From Metaphire vulgaris (lineage: Eukaryota; Annelida; Clitellata; Crassiclitellata; Megascolecidae): DNA of 64,000 nucleotides. Shown here piece after piece: positions 22,260-39,118 of this stretch. Positions within the stretch are counted from its first letter, which is position 1. Each line of letters begins with the position of its first letter. The notes beneath the pieces were generated by a model. The model did no database searches, was not told where the DNA came from, and was given only the letters and a program-made list of their open reading frames with translations. Made by a program: the position numbers and the translations under genes. Location of the stretch: assembly GCA_018105865.1 (NCBI GenBank), contig JACLAT010000045.1, positions 654,501 to 718,500 of the forward strand, in the 5' to 3' direction.

Positions 22260-22656
22260 GGGGCCATCCATAAATGGCGTAACACACTTAGGGAGTTTAA
22301 CATTTGTGACGTGTGTGACGACGGAGGAGTTTCCAGAAATGTGACGTCACAGAGGCTTAGACATAATCTAAATATTTTTATTAAAACCGCAATGCTATGT
22401 TACCGCAAAATTGAACGTGTTTTACATTTAAAATTATCATGCACTTCATTTAAAAAAGAATCTGAAAACGTTTCTAAATATTGTTTCAACAACAATAAAT
22501 ATAATGACGATTTTCAAATGAAACGTTAATTTTGACATTGGAAAGACGACAACGCGTTGTGACGTCATATTTGAGGGGTCTGACTTTTGTGAAGACGTGT
22601 GACGAAGGGGGTGTCAAAAACTGCTAAGATCACGTGACGTCATTTATGGATAGCCC
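22260..22656. mobile_element. Harbinger-like MITE (397 bp), TAA target duplication
   Basis: Left end GGGGCCATCCATAAATGG and right end TCATTTATGGATAGCCC are inverted, with TAA on both sides (22257-22259 and 22657-22659). Internal GTGACGTCA-like palindromes recur. A 3 bp TWA duplication is characteristic of PIF/Harbinger insertion. It lies just downstream of the fibrinogen-domain gene. Confidence 0.85.
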
Positions 22657-22794
22657 TAATGTGTTGAATAAATGTCTTGAGAAACTACAAATATACCAAG
22701 CTGAAGAATTACGCCCTTAAGTCTATTTCTCAAATGATTAGATTTAAATGTAAAGAAATCCGTCGAATGTTAATAAAGGTCATCGTTTCTTAAC

Positions 22795-28291
<5,497 letters not shown>

Positions 28292-28917
28292 ATTTTAAAC
28301 AAATAACTATCGATTGCCGACTGGAGTTTGCCAGAAAACTAGGTTATCCTATTACTTTTGTCGATTATGAACCAATTAGGCTGGAGCCAGACGCTCAAAT
28401 GCTCTGCACTCTTACAAGACATGAGATATTTATGAAGATCCGTGTCTGAGTAAGTCGGCAATAGCACAAGATCACAGAGGGCTGCAAACTGACGTCGCCG
28501 TACTATTTTTAGCGACGCCATTTTGCGCCCTTTTGGTATTAGACCTGCTAGTCACGGCAGAGACGGCACACTTGCATGCTGCCATTGGCGTAGCCATGGG
28601 AGGCACAGCGTCGGGTCCCCATTCGAATCTAGACTAGTCGTGACATTTTAGCAAATCTATAAGAGCATTTTATCAGTTTGGGTCAGATTGATTGCCGATA
28701 AATGCCTTATAAACTGGTAAATGCTCAAAACTTTAAGTATTACATCAAATATTGCCATAATATGTTTGGTCAGACGCCTTTTGGTGATCTCATGAACCCA
28801 AACTGACTAAAAAAGAGGACAATTGTGACAATTAATTTCGAGGACATGAAAAAATTGTTCAAGAAACGATATTGGAGGAACAAACATCGTTTATTTAGTG
28901 CTAGTAAACATGTGGAA
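28292..28917. other. Upstream region of the fibrinogen gene
   Basis: No TATA box or other promoter element can be named with confidence. A stem-loop-like stretch (AGCATTTTATCAGTTT near 28661 against AAACTGGTAAATGCT near 28714) is present. No other gene. Confidence 0.4.
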
Positions 28918-29137
28918 CAGTGTTTATTCTAACCACCTAGACATTGAGGGGTCTAACTTTTTTTTTTGGAGGGGGGCAGACATTGGAAGTCTTGACAGGC
29001 AAAAAAGGTCATCCATATATTTTCCCTCTCCTAAAACCCTCACAAGCAAAAAAATATTATTTTGTGTGTGTGAGGGGAGATCGAAAATTTCAAACTTTGG
29101 GAGATTTCCCCCCGAGGAAGTCTAGAATAAACACAAC
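28918..29137. mobile_element. hAT MITE (about 220 bp)
   Basis: CAGTGTTTATTCTAACC on the left and TCTAGAATAAACACAAC on the right, related to 26724-26907. The direct repeat AACATGTGGAAC lies at 28907-28918 and 29135-29146 and contains an 8 bp target duplication (ATGTGGAA). It carries the dispersed box TTGACAGGCAAAAAAGGTCA near 28993. Confidence 0.8.
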
Positions 29138-29349
29138 ATGTGGAACGAAATAGAAAATACGACATTATCAGCGACTACATGTATGGTGAATGCTTTTACA
29201 GTAACTCAAGAACAATGATAGCCTACAGTATATGGAAGTCGGTCCTGTTAGATTTACACAGTATAGGCATACTGTAGGTTTGTCTGTATAAAATGATCTC
29301 TATTCTGGAGCCTCCGGTACGCCAGCGTATATGTAACTAATAGTTATCA

Positions 29350-29690
29350 TGCTTCCGAACATGTTGTACCAACATAACGCTGGAACGACGTCGGCTGCTA
29401 AGATCTGGCAGTCGCGTTAATCTGCTTGTGCATCCCCCGTCTAAAACGGCTAAGTTCGGGGACAGGTCGGTTACACGGGGCAATCCAGGACTGTGGAACT
29501 CACTACCGGACTTTGTCACAAACTCTGACTCTCTTGGAATTTTTCTACGCAATCTTAAGACTCACTTATTCGCCATCGGATATTCGTAGTTTTGCAAAGC
29601 GCTCTTGTCTTTGGCCACTTTTGCCATGCTTATTGCGCTATAGAAATCGTCTAGCTAATAATAATAATAATAACGTTATCATTATAAACA
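29350..29690 (+). pseudogene. L2/CR1-like LINE 3' end
   Basis: Plus-strand GLWNSLPDFVTNSDSLG followed by FLRNLKTHLF is the C-terminal signature of L2/CR1 ORF2. The 3' end reads TGCGCTATAGAAATCG and finishes in a TAATAA-repeat tail near 29660-29672. Upstream pieces contain stops. Confidence 0.78.
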
Positions 29691-29892
29691 ATACATCTTG
29701 CGAGAATATCTTATGTGCATGGTATTGCATATGCGCAGCGCAGTACATTTATACAAATGAATGTTTCCATTTACAAGACCGACAGACATTTTGAGTACAT
29801 GCTACGAGAATACGCAGATCAAGTTACGATTGGAGATTGATACGAACTGTCATCTAGTCAGCGTATAATTTCAGATGACGTTCAAAGAATAA

Positions 29893-30307
29893 GGGGCCAT
29901 CCATATAGTACGTACGCAAAAAGTCATATTCCCCCTCCCTCTGTTGCACACCGTACATTTTGTCTACCCCTGTGCGTACGTACAAATTAGCAATCCCCTC
30001 CGCACGGTGGAAATTAATTTTTAGCTATAACCAAAAAGCATTTGTTTACTATTATATTACAGGTTTTAAATTTTAGGCCCTATTTAAATAACCGTGGGAA
30101 CAATAGTTGGGACCCTTTGTTTGACCGTGAGAAAGTAATTTTGTTCAAATCAAATGTTTGTGTGAAAATACCAGCCTTCTATCTATTTATAAATTTTTAT
30201 TTGAGTACGTACAAATTCATTCGTGACCCTTCCCCGTACGCTTCCGTACGCAAAATCACCAAATTCTCAAAGCCTTCCCCCCCTCGATGCGTAAGTACTA
30301 CATGGAC
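29893..30307. mobile_element. Harbinger-like MITE, right end replaced
   Basis: Starts GGGGCCATCCATATAGTACG after TAA (29890-29892). The body contains GTACGTAC repeats and aligns inverted with 11546-11865. The expected right terminus breaks at TACTACATGGA, where a CAGTGTTG-type hAT end begins at 30308. Confidence 0.75.
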
Positions 30308-30818
30308 AGTGTTGTAATAAATACTTCACTGAAGTATTGAAATACTTTCAAAAATACTTTGTTCTCAGGTAGTATTTAAATAGTATATAAATACCCATAT
30401 ACCAGGGTATGTATTTAAATACTGGCAAAGACGCCTTTAATACTTTTTAAAATAGTTGATAATGTATAAATTTTGACACACGATTCGCCACAGCCGTATT
30501 TTTGTGTAAAGAAATGTTAGTTAAAATAATTATTTCTAACAATGTCAATGTAGGCTTACTTAATGTTCCAATGTCTAAACCATCAGAAAAGATCAACTAG
30601 AAGAACGTTTCAATGAATCGGTGGCTTTGGCCTGAATTTCTGAAATAATAATAATTATGCACTTCTATAGCACCATTTCTAATACTCAAGAGTATCAATC
30701 GATGGTACTTCAAATCCATCCGCAAAAGACCAGGTCATTCCAGAGATCAGTCAGAGGGAAACAGCAAGACAGAAAAAATTTGACCGCCCTGGTCCAAAAT
30801 CCTGGATCCGCCACTGTA
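30308..30818. mobile_element. hAT ends and a LINE tail
   Basis: 30308 begins CAGTGTTGTAATAAATAC, like the left end of the 934 bp element at 16041. 30640-30765 matches the 3' end of the L2-like LINE at 17345-17475. 30796-30818 is an inverted CAGTGGCGGATCCAGG hAT end. These are pieces of three different elements, none complete. Confidence 0.55.
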
Positions 30819-31089
30819 TTGTAATAATAATTGTTGAAAGTAAATTAACGCCGCCGTCAAATTAACGAAGCAGCCTACACTTGCTGATCGACAGCGAAAT
30901 AGAATTTACCACGGCGGAGACACGTGTGTCGCCTCGTCACTTAGCAGGCTGACAGTTCCGTGAGAAGTAAAGCACACGTTATTGCATTTCGATATAAACG
31001 AATCTGGCAAAAATGGCGTGGCACGCCGTTCCCGTCCGTCGCTGGAGCCATCTGGCATATTGCCCACGATCGCTTCACGCTGAACTCTG

Positions 31090-31560
<471 letters not shown>

Positions 31561-32024
31561 CTGACCAATGTATCCTCTATAATAGCCAAGCAAACACGTT
31601 CAATAGCCAAATTTCCGTATGGGAATTTTAACCCCAGATTCCCTAGTAACAAATAAACAAAACAGCCATATTTTCTCCTGGAATTTTAAACCAGTTTTCC
31701 ATAAGACAGATACACCCAAATCGCTTAGAGTTCTTCCTGAAATTTCCACTCAGAAGGTTTCTTATTCAGATGTACCTAGTAGGAACTGTACCTACCAACC
31801 TTTATATTTCCTCGTGAAATTTTGTTCTAAATATTCTTAGGCTCATCATTACTCACGTGACAACTATTTTTAGTAAGCAATTTTTCAAAAGAGAAAACAA
31901 CACTTAATATTAAAATTGCAAGTCACGACAACAGCAAGGTTGCAAAAATATTGTGAAGTACATTTCCAAAATGTCCGGTAAAATCCAGTCATTACTTTCA
32001 ACACAACAAACAAAATTACGCCAT
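31561..32024. other. No recognisable gene
   Basis: AT-rich unique-looking sequence between the microsatellite cluster and a MITE. No motif found. Confidence 0.5.
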
Positions 32025-32451
32025 GGGGCTGTCCATTAATTACGTCAACAAAATAAGTGGAGGAGGAGTTTAAAAAAAGTTTGGCAGTTGTTGACAGATG
32101 GAGAGGTCAAGAGATGTTGACATCAACAATTTCATTTTGTTTTAAAATGATAAAAATAGGAAATTTCATGGAATACTATTTATTACAACGGAAAAAAGCC
32201 TGACAAGCAAAAAAGGTCATCACCACCAAATTATGACATTTGAACTTGATGAACAAAAGAAAGGGAGGTCTATTCGCTGCAAAAAGTAACCTTCTAAACT
32301 TTTAGGGGAACCCGTCACTGGTATTAGTGGGGGGGGGGGGGTCAGAAGCTTTTGACATAATTACAGGTGGGGTCACTGAAAGTTGACAGTTGTTGACAAG
32401 GGGAGGGGTCGAAAATTGCCCAAAAATTGTTGACATAATTAATGGACAGCC
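32025..32451. mobile_element. MITE with GGGGCTGTCCATTAATTACG ends (about 427 bp)
   Basis: The left GGGGCTGTCCATTAATTACG and the right end, which reads AATTAATGGACAGCC, are inverted. The body repeats TTGTTGACA/GTTGACAGTTGTTGACA phrases and holds the box TGACAAGCAAAAAAGGTCAT. It resembles the Harbinger-like GGGGC(C/T)(A/G)TCCAT family. No clear 3 bp duplication is visible. Confidence 0.7.
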
Positions 32452-32639
32452 TATGAAGGTTCGTGAGAAATTGTTTTCAAAGTTAGTCAATCTGATTATA
32501 ATTACCAAAATAAGTTGGTCTTCTATTGTTCCCTAGTTCGGCCTTTGCCGTGCTCGGCAAAAGAACAAGAGTAAATAAAATTACAGGCGGAGGCATTAGG
32601 ATAAAGAAAAAATATCAGTTACGTAAATAAGTGTGTAAA

Positions 32640-32835
32640 GGATGTAAGTAAGTAATTGAAATCTCGTGAATTTATATAGCGCTCTCGTTTAGTACCTCAG
32701 TGGCTGCTTATTCTTAGGGGCGATTAGTCTAAATTTGAATTAGCTAGTCAGAAGGTGGGAATCAGTGAGACATTTTATTCAAAGGGTCGTCATGGTTGGT
32801 ACGTTACAGCTATTGGAGGAAATGAAGTTTTAAGT
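32640..32835 (-). mobile_element. LINE 3' end, TAAG-tailed family
   Basis: GTAAGTAAGTAATTGAAATC leads into TTTATATAGCGCTCTCG, the tail of the LINE family also seen at 37680-38440, 44067-44108 and 54493-54870. Only about 190 bp of 3' sequence is present. Confidence 0.7.
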
Positions 32836-33245
32836 GCAATGCTTTAACCCGTATTAACCCATATTTTTTAACCAAAATTTTTTTGATTTTTTTTCATCAA
32901 ATCCACATTAATATAAACTCATGAAGACAGTACTGAGCTTATTTTGTTGAAATATTATATAGTATAGCAAATACTGACCGTGACCATACGGTCACGCTAG
33001 GCTATAAAGCACCCTTCGACTAAGATTAATCCATTGCACTAAGATTGTTGAGTTCTGTTGAGTTCAGGCTTTTAAATACTATTTGTAAAACATTCTATTG
33101 AAAGGGTAAGGTTCTGGCATGTGATGTGGCAGGACAACCAGGTCCTTTCAGTGGATTATGATATGTCTTGACAATTTCTAGTCGAAATTCAAGCTGCGGA
33201 ACATTAGTTCAGTGGCTGCTAACTGCTTGACTACGGTAGTCGTCG

Positions 33246-33556
33246 TCTAATCGTAGGCTCTTTTTCTGCATCACGGAGAGTAGAGATGCCTCCTAGCTCT
33301 GATGCACCTTGAGCTTCACTTCCTATCAGGTCACCTTCTGATGTGCTGTCTTCATCACCTTCACCAGGCCGATGACCACTTCGAAGGACAATTTCTACAT
33401 GTAATCTCAGCTGTGCTCCACTTAGGTTGTCGATAAGATCTCCTGCATCCTCATCAGCAGAGTCTTCATCAGAGTTGATTGCAGCATCAGAGGGGTCAAT
33501 GAAAATGTTACTAACATTCTACTCACATTCACCAAGAATCGCCAAAGCCTCTTGAA
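33246..33556 (-). pseudogene. piggyBac transposase N-terminal acidic region
   Basis: Minus-strand reading gives EALAILGECE, then IFIDPSDAAINSDEDSADED, GDLIDNLSGAQLRLHVEIVL and DAEKEPTIRRRLP. An acidic DEDS-rich N-terminus followed by a NLPG-QL-like motif is typical of piggyBac-derived proteins. One stop separates the first part, and the DDD catalytic domain is absent. Confidence 0.65.
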
Positions 33557-33568
33557 GAGAGTAAAACC

Positions 33569-33736
33569 CAGGGCGCGATTTGTAGGGGGAAGAGGAGATT
33601 CCCCCCACTGCCCAACTGCATCCCCCTACTGCTACATCCCCACCACTACATCTCCCCACTGCTACACTTCCCCAACAACTTCATCCTCCCAAGCTCGAAA
33701 TATCCCCCACTGCTCCAGGTCACAAATCGCACCCTG
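33569..33736. mobile_element. hAT MITE (168 bp), CAGGGCGCGATTTGT family
   Basis: CAGGGCGCGATTTGTAGGGG and GGTCACAAATCGCACCCTG are inverted. Flanks GTAAAACC and GTAAAACT match 7 of 8 bp. The body is a C-rich CCCCACTGCTACAT array. It is the same family, in reverse, as 45174-45351. Confidence 0.88.
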
Positions 33737-34373
33737 GTAAAACTTGCAATAACAATTGACTCAGCTGTCAGACAGAGCAATGGGCATGGGTCTGCATGCT
33801 GATGCAACCCTAAACTTACCCTAACCCCTACCCCTAACCTTGCCCTAATCCCTACATCTAACCCTAGTCTGACCTCTACCACTAAGCATGTCTCTAACCG
33901 CACCTCTAATCCTAGTGAGTCCGCATGTCCGCAATGTACCAGCGCCTCCGAGCAGCTATTCCCAAAGCCTAGCGTGACCAAATGGTCACGGCAACCAAAC
34001 GGACCCAAGAAGAAAAAAATTTAAAATGTTTGCTATACAAATTTACTCTTACACTATGCTCAAGTCCATATAGGGTTACTCTTTAAAGAATTTGAAGCGT
34101 TTTTTACATAAAAAGATAAAAATAATGCTAAAAACATACCTCTTCCTCGGCTGGATTGACGACAAAATTTAACGGTTATTTTAAAAATTATTATTTTATT
34201 ACTAAACATTTGCAAGAAATCGAAAAAAAGTATGTGAACTAAAGATTCACTTTCAGTCTACAGTTTTGGTTAGAAAAAGATTAGATTTGAAACTGGAAAA
34301 TAATAGTAAGTAAGCACAAACAACGCTTATGTAATCTGTGACCATATGGTCACGCTAGGTTAAAACGGGTTAA

Positions 34374-35237
34374 GTTTAGAAATAAAACTCGAAGATATGT
34401 TGAAAGAATTGAAAGAAATTGTGAATAATAGGGGTTTAATAGAAAACTAGACAGGCGAAAAATGCCTAACAATTGCATAATATGAACTCATTGCGACGTT
34501 AAGCGCCACCCCAACGGCCCCCACTTGCTAAGTCCTGGAGCCGCCACTGGGCCCAGTGGGTCCGTGCCTACTATTGAGTGCCTACCCCAGTAGCCCCCCT
34601 GTTGGGACCCTATACTTAATACTACATACCTAACAACAAACGGTAGGCCACCCATGATTAGAAGTTGCCACCCCAACGGCCCCCCACTTGCCAAATCCTG
34701 GAGACTCCACTGATCTGAATCTCCATTTTCAATACATACTAATAAAAAGTTCTTAGAACATTGGTAAAACATTCCCGCAGCTATTCCCCATGGCTCAGCT
34801 GATGATGTTTTGAGTCTACCAATGTGGCTGCAGTTTGGGAATTTCCCAAATAGTTGGCTTCAGTCAAATGACGTAATGCCGTCTCCATTAATAATAACTC
34901 CATGCCGCTAACAATGGAAGTACTATTTTTAGCTTACGCGCTACTGGCTTCACGCATCCTGGTTAGACGTGTCCTCTAAGAGTAACTCCATGGATCCTAC
35001 CCTAAATTTAGTTACCTTCAATGGAAGCCAACCGCATAGAATCCCAAATTTCGACTTCTACGCCGGCTTCTACAGAGGTTTATTTCAGTCATCTCAAACC
35101 CATTAAAAATGCTGTTAGATCAACTATCGGTCACAGGCCCGCCGGAACGAATTTTGGTCAGGGGTGCAGATTTTTTCGAAGTGAAATTTTCTCTTTCAAA
35201 TCCTTGACAAGCAAAAAAGCTATTCAACGCTAGAATT
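34374..35237. other. hAT end fragments; no gene
   Basis: 34494-34552 and 34660-34710 each carry CACCCCAACGGCCCC followed by CCTGGAG..CCACTG, two related inverted hAT right ends (CAGTGGCGGCTCCAGGAC type). The rest holds no supported gene. The box TTGACAAGCAAAAAAG occurs at 35204. Confidence 0.5.
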
Positions 35238-35581
35238 CAGTGGCGTCATTTCACACTTTTCTTTGGGGGGAGAAATTTTTTTTTAATTTTTAAATTTTTT
35301 GGGAATTTTTGCATTTTTTCGACCTGACAAGTTTGCAAAAAAGTTGACGACCTTTTTTTGCTTGTCAGTCCTTTTTTGTGCTGTTAGTTACTTCTTCAGA
35401 TTATTCAGATTACTCGACATCAAGTACTCCTGACCTTCCTTTTTGCCCCCCCCCCCCAATTTGCCCCAAATGCAAATGACGTCCCTGTTTTCCTGTTTTT
35501 TACACATTAATGCATTAAAAATTAATATTTTCATTTCCTTGGGGGCCGTGCCCCCCCCAGCCCCCTCAAATGACGCCTCTG
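35238..35581. mobile_element. hAT MITE (344 bp) with perfect 8 bp target duplication
   Basis: CAGTGGCGTCATTT and AAATGACGCCTCTG are inverted. CTAGAATT flanks both sides (35230-35237 and 35582-35589). The body has G and C homopolymers and a complement of the GACAAGCAAAAAAGGTC box near 35350. A solo right end of the same type (AAATGACGCCTCTG) lies at 37666-37679. Confidence 0.93.
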
Positions 35582-35589
35582 CTAGAATT

Positions 35590-36744
35590 TACCTTCAAAA
35601 TAGCTTGACAAGCAAAAAAGGTCGTCTGTACACTCTGCACCCCCTCTGCGCCCTCTGTTTTTCAGGATTCAGGGGGTGCAGACCATCCTCTTTTCACATT
35701 GCACCCCATGAATTTTTCCAGGGGGTGCAGCTGCACCCCCTGCGCCCCCACTTCCGGCGTGCCTGATCGGTCATGAAAGACAAAGCAGCTTAAGAAACTG
35801 ATTTCCACTCATTCGACAGATGTCGTAAGTATTGTGCAAAGTTTAAGCGAGTGTTTAGTTTACGATAAAAGTGACATTGGGATAGATTCCGATGGAGCGA
35901 AATAATGAAGGCCCTGCTTTAATAAAAAGAGAATTTGATCTGATATTTTACTAATTTGTGGCTATTGAAGACTTTAAAGACAGTTATTTGTGTTAGCCTA
36001 AGCTAATGAAAGAACATACCTTTTCAAAATTGATTCTAAAATTTATTTATACGTTTTGAAAAAGAAATTTTTGGCGTTACTATGTGATTATTGTACCATA
36101 ATTTTGTCGCGATTATCTTTCGATATTCGCAAACTCAAAATAAAATAAATTTTAATTTATTAAAGGTAAATGTAGTTCCATACTCGAGTGGGCGAGCGTA
36201 GGGTCCGGCGCTGATCTCCAGTTTCTAGGCAAGAATTAAGCGACGCAAATGGCTTTCACCATTAAACCAGAGTGGGTTGCCATTACTTCTCAAGAACTAC
36301 GTTTTACCTTCGCAGCTTAACCTTCCTAGCGTTAACCCCGAGTTGCGGTCGTGGGGGAATTCAGAAACTAATAGCGTTAACCACGAGTTGCGGTCGTGTA
36401 TTGTCTACGTCTCCAGTGGAGCAGGTGCAGCTGCAGGAGCAGGAGGTGACCACCCACTTAATTGTTTTGGTGACACGCCCAACCAAATGGAGCCGCGGTA
36501 TGTGTCACACGAGGTATTCTTAGTGGACACTCTGAGCCAATTATTGGCATTCCAATATCCAATGCAATTCGCCCAAAAGCAGCGAACCATTGTTCTCCGC
36601 TGAATAGTGTGACATATGGGACGGTCCTTCGGAAGCATTGTAAGAATGCACGGAGCGCTTTCTGCATGGAAAAGTGCCAGAGAATATAACCTCAAGGAGG
36701 TTAACGCTGCTGACAATCTATCAACGCCAAGCGATGAACGGCTT
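35590..36744. other. Repeat debris; possible body of a 5S-derived SINE
   Basis: 35600-35765 has a TTGACAAGCAAAAAAGGTCG box and C-rich GGGGGTGCAG repeats. 36329-36399 holds a 30 bp direct repeat (TAGCGTTAACC..GAGTTGCGGTCGTG). 36400-36744 may belong with the 5S-like sequence as its tail. Overlapping frames on both strands at 36272-36834 show no family features. Confidence 0.4.
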
Positions 36745-36858
36745 GGATGGCCGCCGGCACCACGATTAGATTCCTGGATGGTCACCCATCCAAGTACTAA
36801 CCGTGCTCGACGTTGCTTAACTTCGGTGCTCTGACAGGGACCGTTCGCACCACGCCAA
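36745..36858 (-). pseudogene. 5S rRNA-like sequence (5S-derived SINE head or 5S pseudogene)
   Basis: The minus strand reads CCGAAGTTAAGCAACGTCGA, then GGTTAGTACTTGGATGGGTG and ACCATCCAGGAAT, which follows the 3' two thirds of 5S rRNA including the internal promoter region (AAGCTAAGC, GTTAGTACTTGGATGGGAGACC). The 5' part (GGTGCGAACGGTCCCTGTCA) also keeps 5S spacing. It diverges from a functional gene, and the downstream sequence is not a 5S spacer. A SINE3-type retroposon is the likeliest explanation. Confidence 0.72.
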
Positions 36859-37329
36859 GTATAGGCTGTTGTTTTTAAAAATTTATAACATTTCTGGAAA
36901 AGGCGTCAATTTTCTCTGGACGCCTAGTTACGCCACTGGTTCGCTACTCCAGACTTGTCCACGGGATGGGTTAACCCATGGGTTGCGTTGGTTTGGGTTG
37001 AGTCCAGATTATTTAAAAAAATAATGGGTTGGGTTGGGTTTCGTGTGTCTGTCCCTGTTAACCACGTTAAATATAGGTTTTCTGTTTAATGCCTTGGCAA
37101 TAGGCTTAGATTCTTGTAGGCCTATTGTGTCATATTGACGGTGCATGCTCTATTGGCGCCATGTACGTTAGCCTAGACTCCATTGTAGGCAGCCCATTCA
37201 ATAGGCCTAGTCTATTCACACCGGACTATAGCGATCCATATTGATCAAATCACGTACGTGGACGGTTGTTATTGAATGGTCACGGATATAGCCTCAAGGA
37301 TCCGTTCTTGGACCTGTACTGTTCACCCT
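36859..37329. other. No recognisable gene; hAT end and TTGGG-rich stretch
   Basis: An inverted CAGTGGCGTAACT terminus lies at 36927-36939, and a GGGTTGGGTTGGG run at about 37021-37050. Nothing else is supported. Confidence 0.45.
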
Positions 37330-37500
37330 TACACCACACCGCTTTCAATTTTAAATTTAACTTAACTTAGCATGATTTAAAGTGGCTTAGGAGGCATTAC
37401 TGCCTGTGTGAAAGCCACTAGGGGCACTGACGGGGCTTGAACCCGCTCCGTCAGCCTGACGCTCCAGCACGTAACCCACTCTGCCATCTTCCGCTAATTT
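37330..37500 (-). mobile_element. tRNA-derived SINE
   Basis: On the minus strand TGGCAGAGTGGGTTACGTGC (A-box-like) and GGGTTCAAGCCC (B-box-like) are spaced as in a tRNA-derived promoter. They are followed by a body with AGTGGCTTTCACACAGGCAG-type sequence that also occurs near 20638-20693. The cloverleaf is imperfect, so a retroposon head is likelier than a functional tRNA gene. Confidence 0.65.
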
Positions 37501-37679
37501 ATTCCCTCAGTTTAAATCACCAACTCTATGCAGAATTACGCCGCAATAAAAATATTCACAAAGCTGCCTTTTACTTTATAAGTATTCACGCCGTTCATAA
37601 ATATTCATACAACTTTCTGGATCTTGGATTTACTTTTTACACTCCCCAGCCCCACCCCCACCCCAAATGACGCCTCTGC

Positions 37680-38440
37680 TTGATATTAAAACTGTTTCCA
37701 CTATTGCCACTTCAATAGTTCACTCTAAGTTAGACTACTGCAACTCACTGTTTCACAATCTTCCATAAGCTTCCATATGTAAACGCCAATCGATTCAAAA
37801 TGCCATAGCTCGCGCAGTTACCAAATCACCTAAATTCTGCCATATTACACCATTAGGCCTATTGAAAACTCCGCACTGGCTGAAAATAGCAGAACGCACT
37901 AAATATAAATTAATATCGATGATCTATAACTCATTTCAGACATCAAAACCAGTATACCTACGAAATATGATAATCCCATGACATCCTCGATCTACTCGAT
38001 CCTCCTCTCATGTAACTCTCCTTCGTCCCCTGAATCAATCATCTCTCAAAATTTGCAACCGTGCTTTTTCTTATGCTGCACCAGAACTTGGGAACTCAAT
38101 TCCAGCATCCCTCCGCTGTCTACACCATGGTCAATTAACAAATTCTGAGGCACAAATTCCTTCCATTATTGCAACATCTCATCAAATCTTTCTAAACTGA
38201 AATCATATTCTCTGTAAAAGTCATTTCCTCCATAGCTAGGCCCTATAACGTCCCAACCACTGGTCCCTTGGATGAAATGACCCTGCATGAATGACCACAC
38301 CTTTGGCTATAGCTACTTCATGTTAAGATAAAGCGCCTAGGAATAAGCAGCTTCTTCGGTGATGCTTGGAAGCGCTATAGAAATCAACGAGATTTCACTT
38401 ACATATTTACTTACTTCTAGCGGTCTTTCGAAAATAAAGA
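37680..38440 (+). pseudogene. L2/CR1-like LINE 3' part, TAAG-tailed family
   Basis: Plus-strand reading: LDIKTVSTIATSIVHSKLDY, CNSLFHNLP, IQNAIARAVTKSPKF, ITPLGLLKTPHWLKI, then FSYAAPELGNSIPASLR. This is the post-RT C-terminal region with a few stops. The 3' end reads GGAAGCGCTATAGAAATC and AACGAGATTTCACTTACATA, ending in an ACTTACTT tail. The complement of this end occurs at 32640, 44067 and 54493. Confidence 0.85.
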
Positions 38441-38447
38441 CGCGTCC

Positions 38448-38610
38448 AGCTCTCATTTCTTAATTAGATTGTATTCTGATCGACGCCATTTTGTCTAATG
38501 GGCAAAAGAATCGATTCAATCGAGTTGTTTGAAGTTAATCCTCCCATTTTCACGTTTGGCGATATTCTCATGTAAGTTTTGGTAACGATAGTAAGTACAC
38601 AATGTAAGTT
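38448..38610 (-). repeat. Family A repeat arm
   Basis: Matches the complement of 214-372 (TCTCATTTCTTAATTAG, GAAGTTAATCCTCCCATTTT, TTTTGGTAACGATAGTAAG). It joins directly to a LINE reading frame at about 38611. Confidence 0.82.
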
Positions 38611-38937
38611 GTGATATTATTATCACCAACACTCGACCCAAATGATTTTTCTAGCTATAGGTTTATCTCAAATTTAAATCTTATATCTAAACTTGTTGAA
38701 CGCATTGTGCTTAGTCGAATAAATGCACATCTTTCATTGCATAATCTTTTATTGCCTAAGCAATCTGCATATCTAAAATTTAATTCAACTGAAACTGCTC
38801 TCCTGGCTGTTCATGATTATATTCTGTCCGCTATGGATAATGGCAAGGTAACTGCACTTATTTTACTAGATTTGTCTGCGGCTTTTGACGCCATAGATCA
38901 TGCAATCCTTCTCCATAGACTCGAACATTGGTTTGGC

Positions 38938-39118
38938 TTCAGGGATATTTTACACCCTCTGACCCCCAAAACCCTCCCCGCCCAATTTGAAGTCGACACT
39001 CCCAAAAATTTGGTAATGTGACAATGGTATGCATACAACATGCATACTAATTAGCTCGGACATCCTCCAAACTGAAGTCGACAACCCCCTCCAAATTCAC
39101 AATCCTAGAAATATCCTT
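38938..39118. mobile_element. Small inserted element (181 bp) within the LINE
   Basis: GTTTGGC is present on both sides (38931-38937 and 39119-39125). Removing the insert and one copy restores the LINE phrase HWFGISG followed by ALEWF. Near-terminal AGGGATATTT and AAATATCCTT are inverted with one mismatch. The inside has a CGAAGTCGACA-like direct repeat. The superfamily is uncertain (7 bp duplication). Confidence 0.75.

Larger units (their letters stand above)
32848..34369 (-). mobile_element. Decayed piggyBac-type element
   Basis: TTAA flanks both ends (32844-32847 and 34370-34373). Termini CCCGTATTAACC and GGTTAAAACGGG are inverted with one mismatch, fitting the TTAA/CCC...GGG rule of piggyBac. 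Subterminal palindromes GTGACCATACGGTCAC (32979) and GTGACCATATGGTCAC (34339) occur near the two ends. A transposase N-terminal remnant lies on the minus strand at 33246-33556 and a hAT MITE is inserted at 33569-33736. A degenerate CCCTAA-like run fills 33806-33910. Confidence 0.8.

Noticed and set aside
36272..36834. Overlapping frames on both strands near the 5S-like sequence
   Set aside because: They fall in repeat sequence, overlap each other and contain no family motif.
37425..37500. Functional tRNA gene
   Set aside because: A- and B-box-like motifs are present but the arms do not form a good cloverleaf, and a SINE-like body follows.
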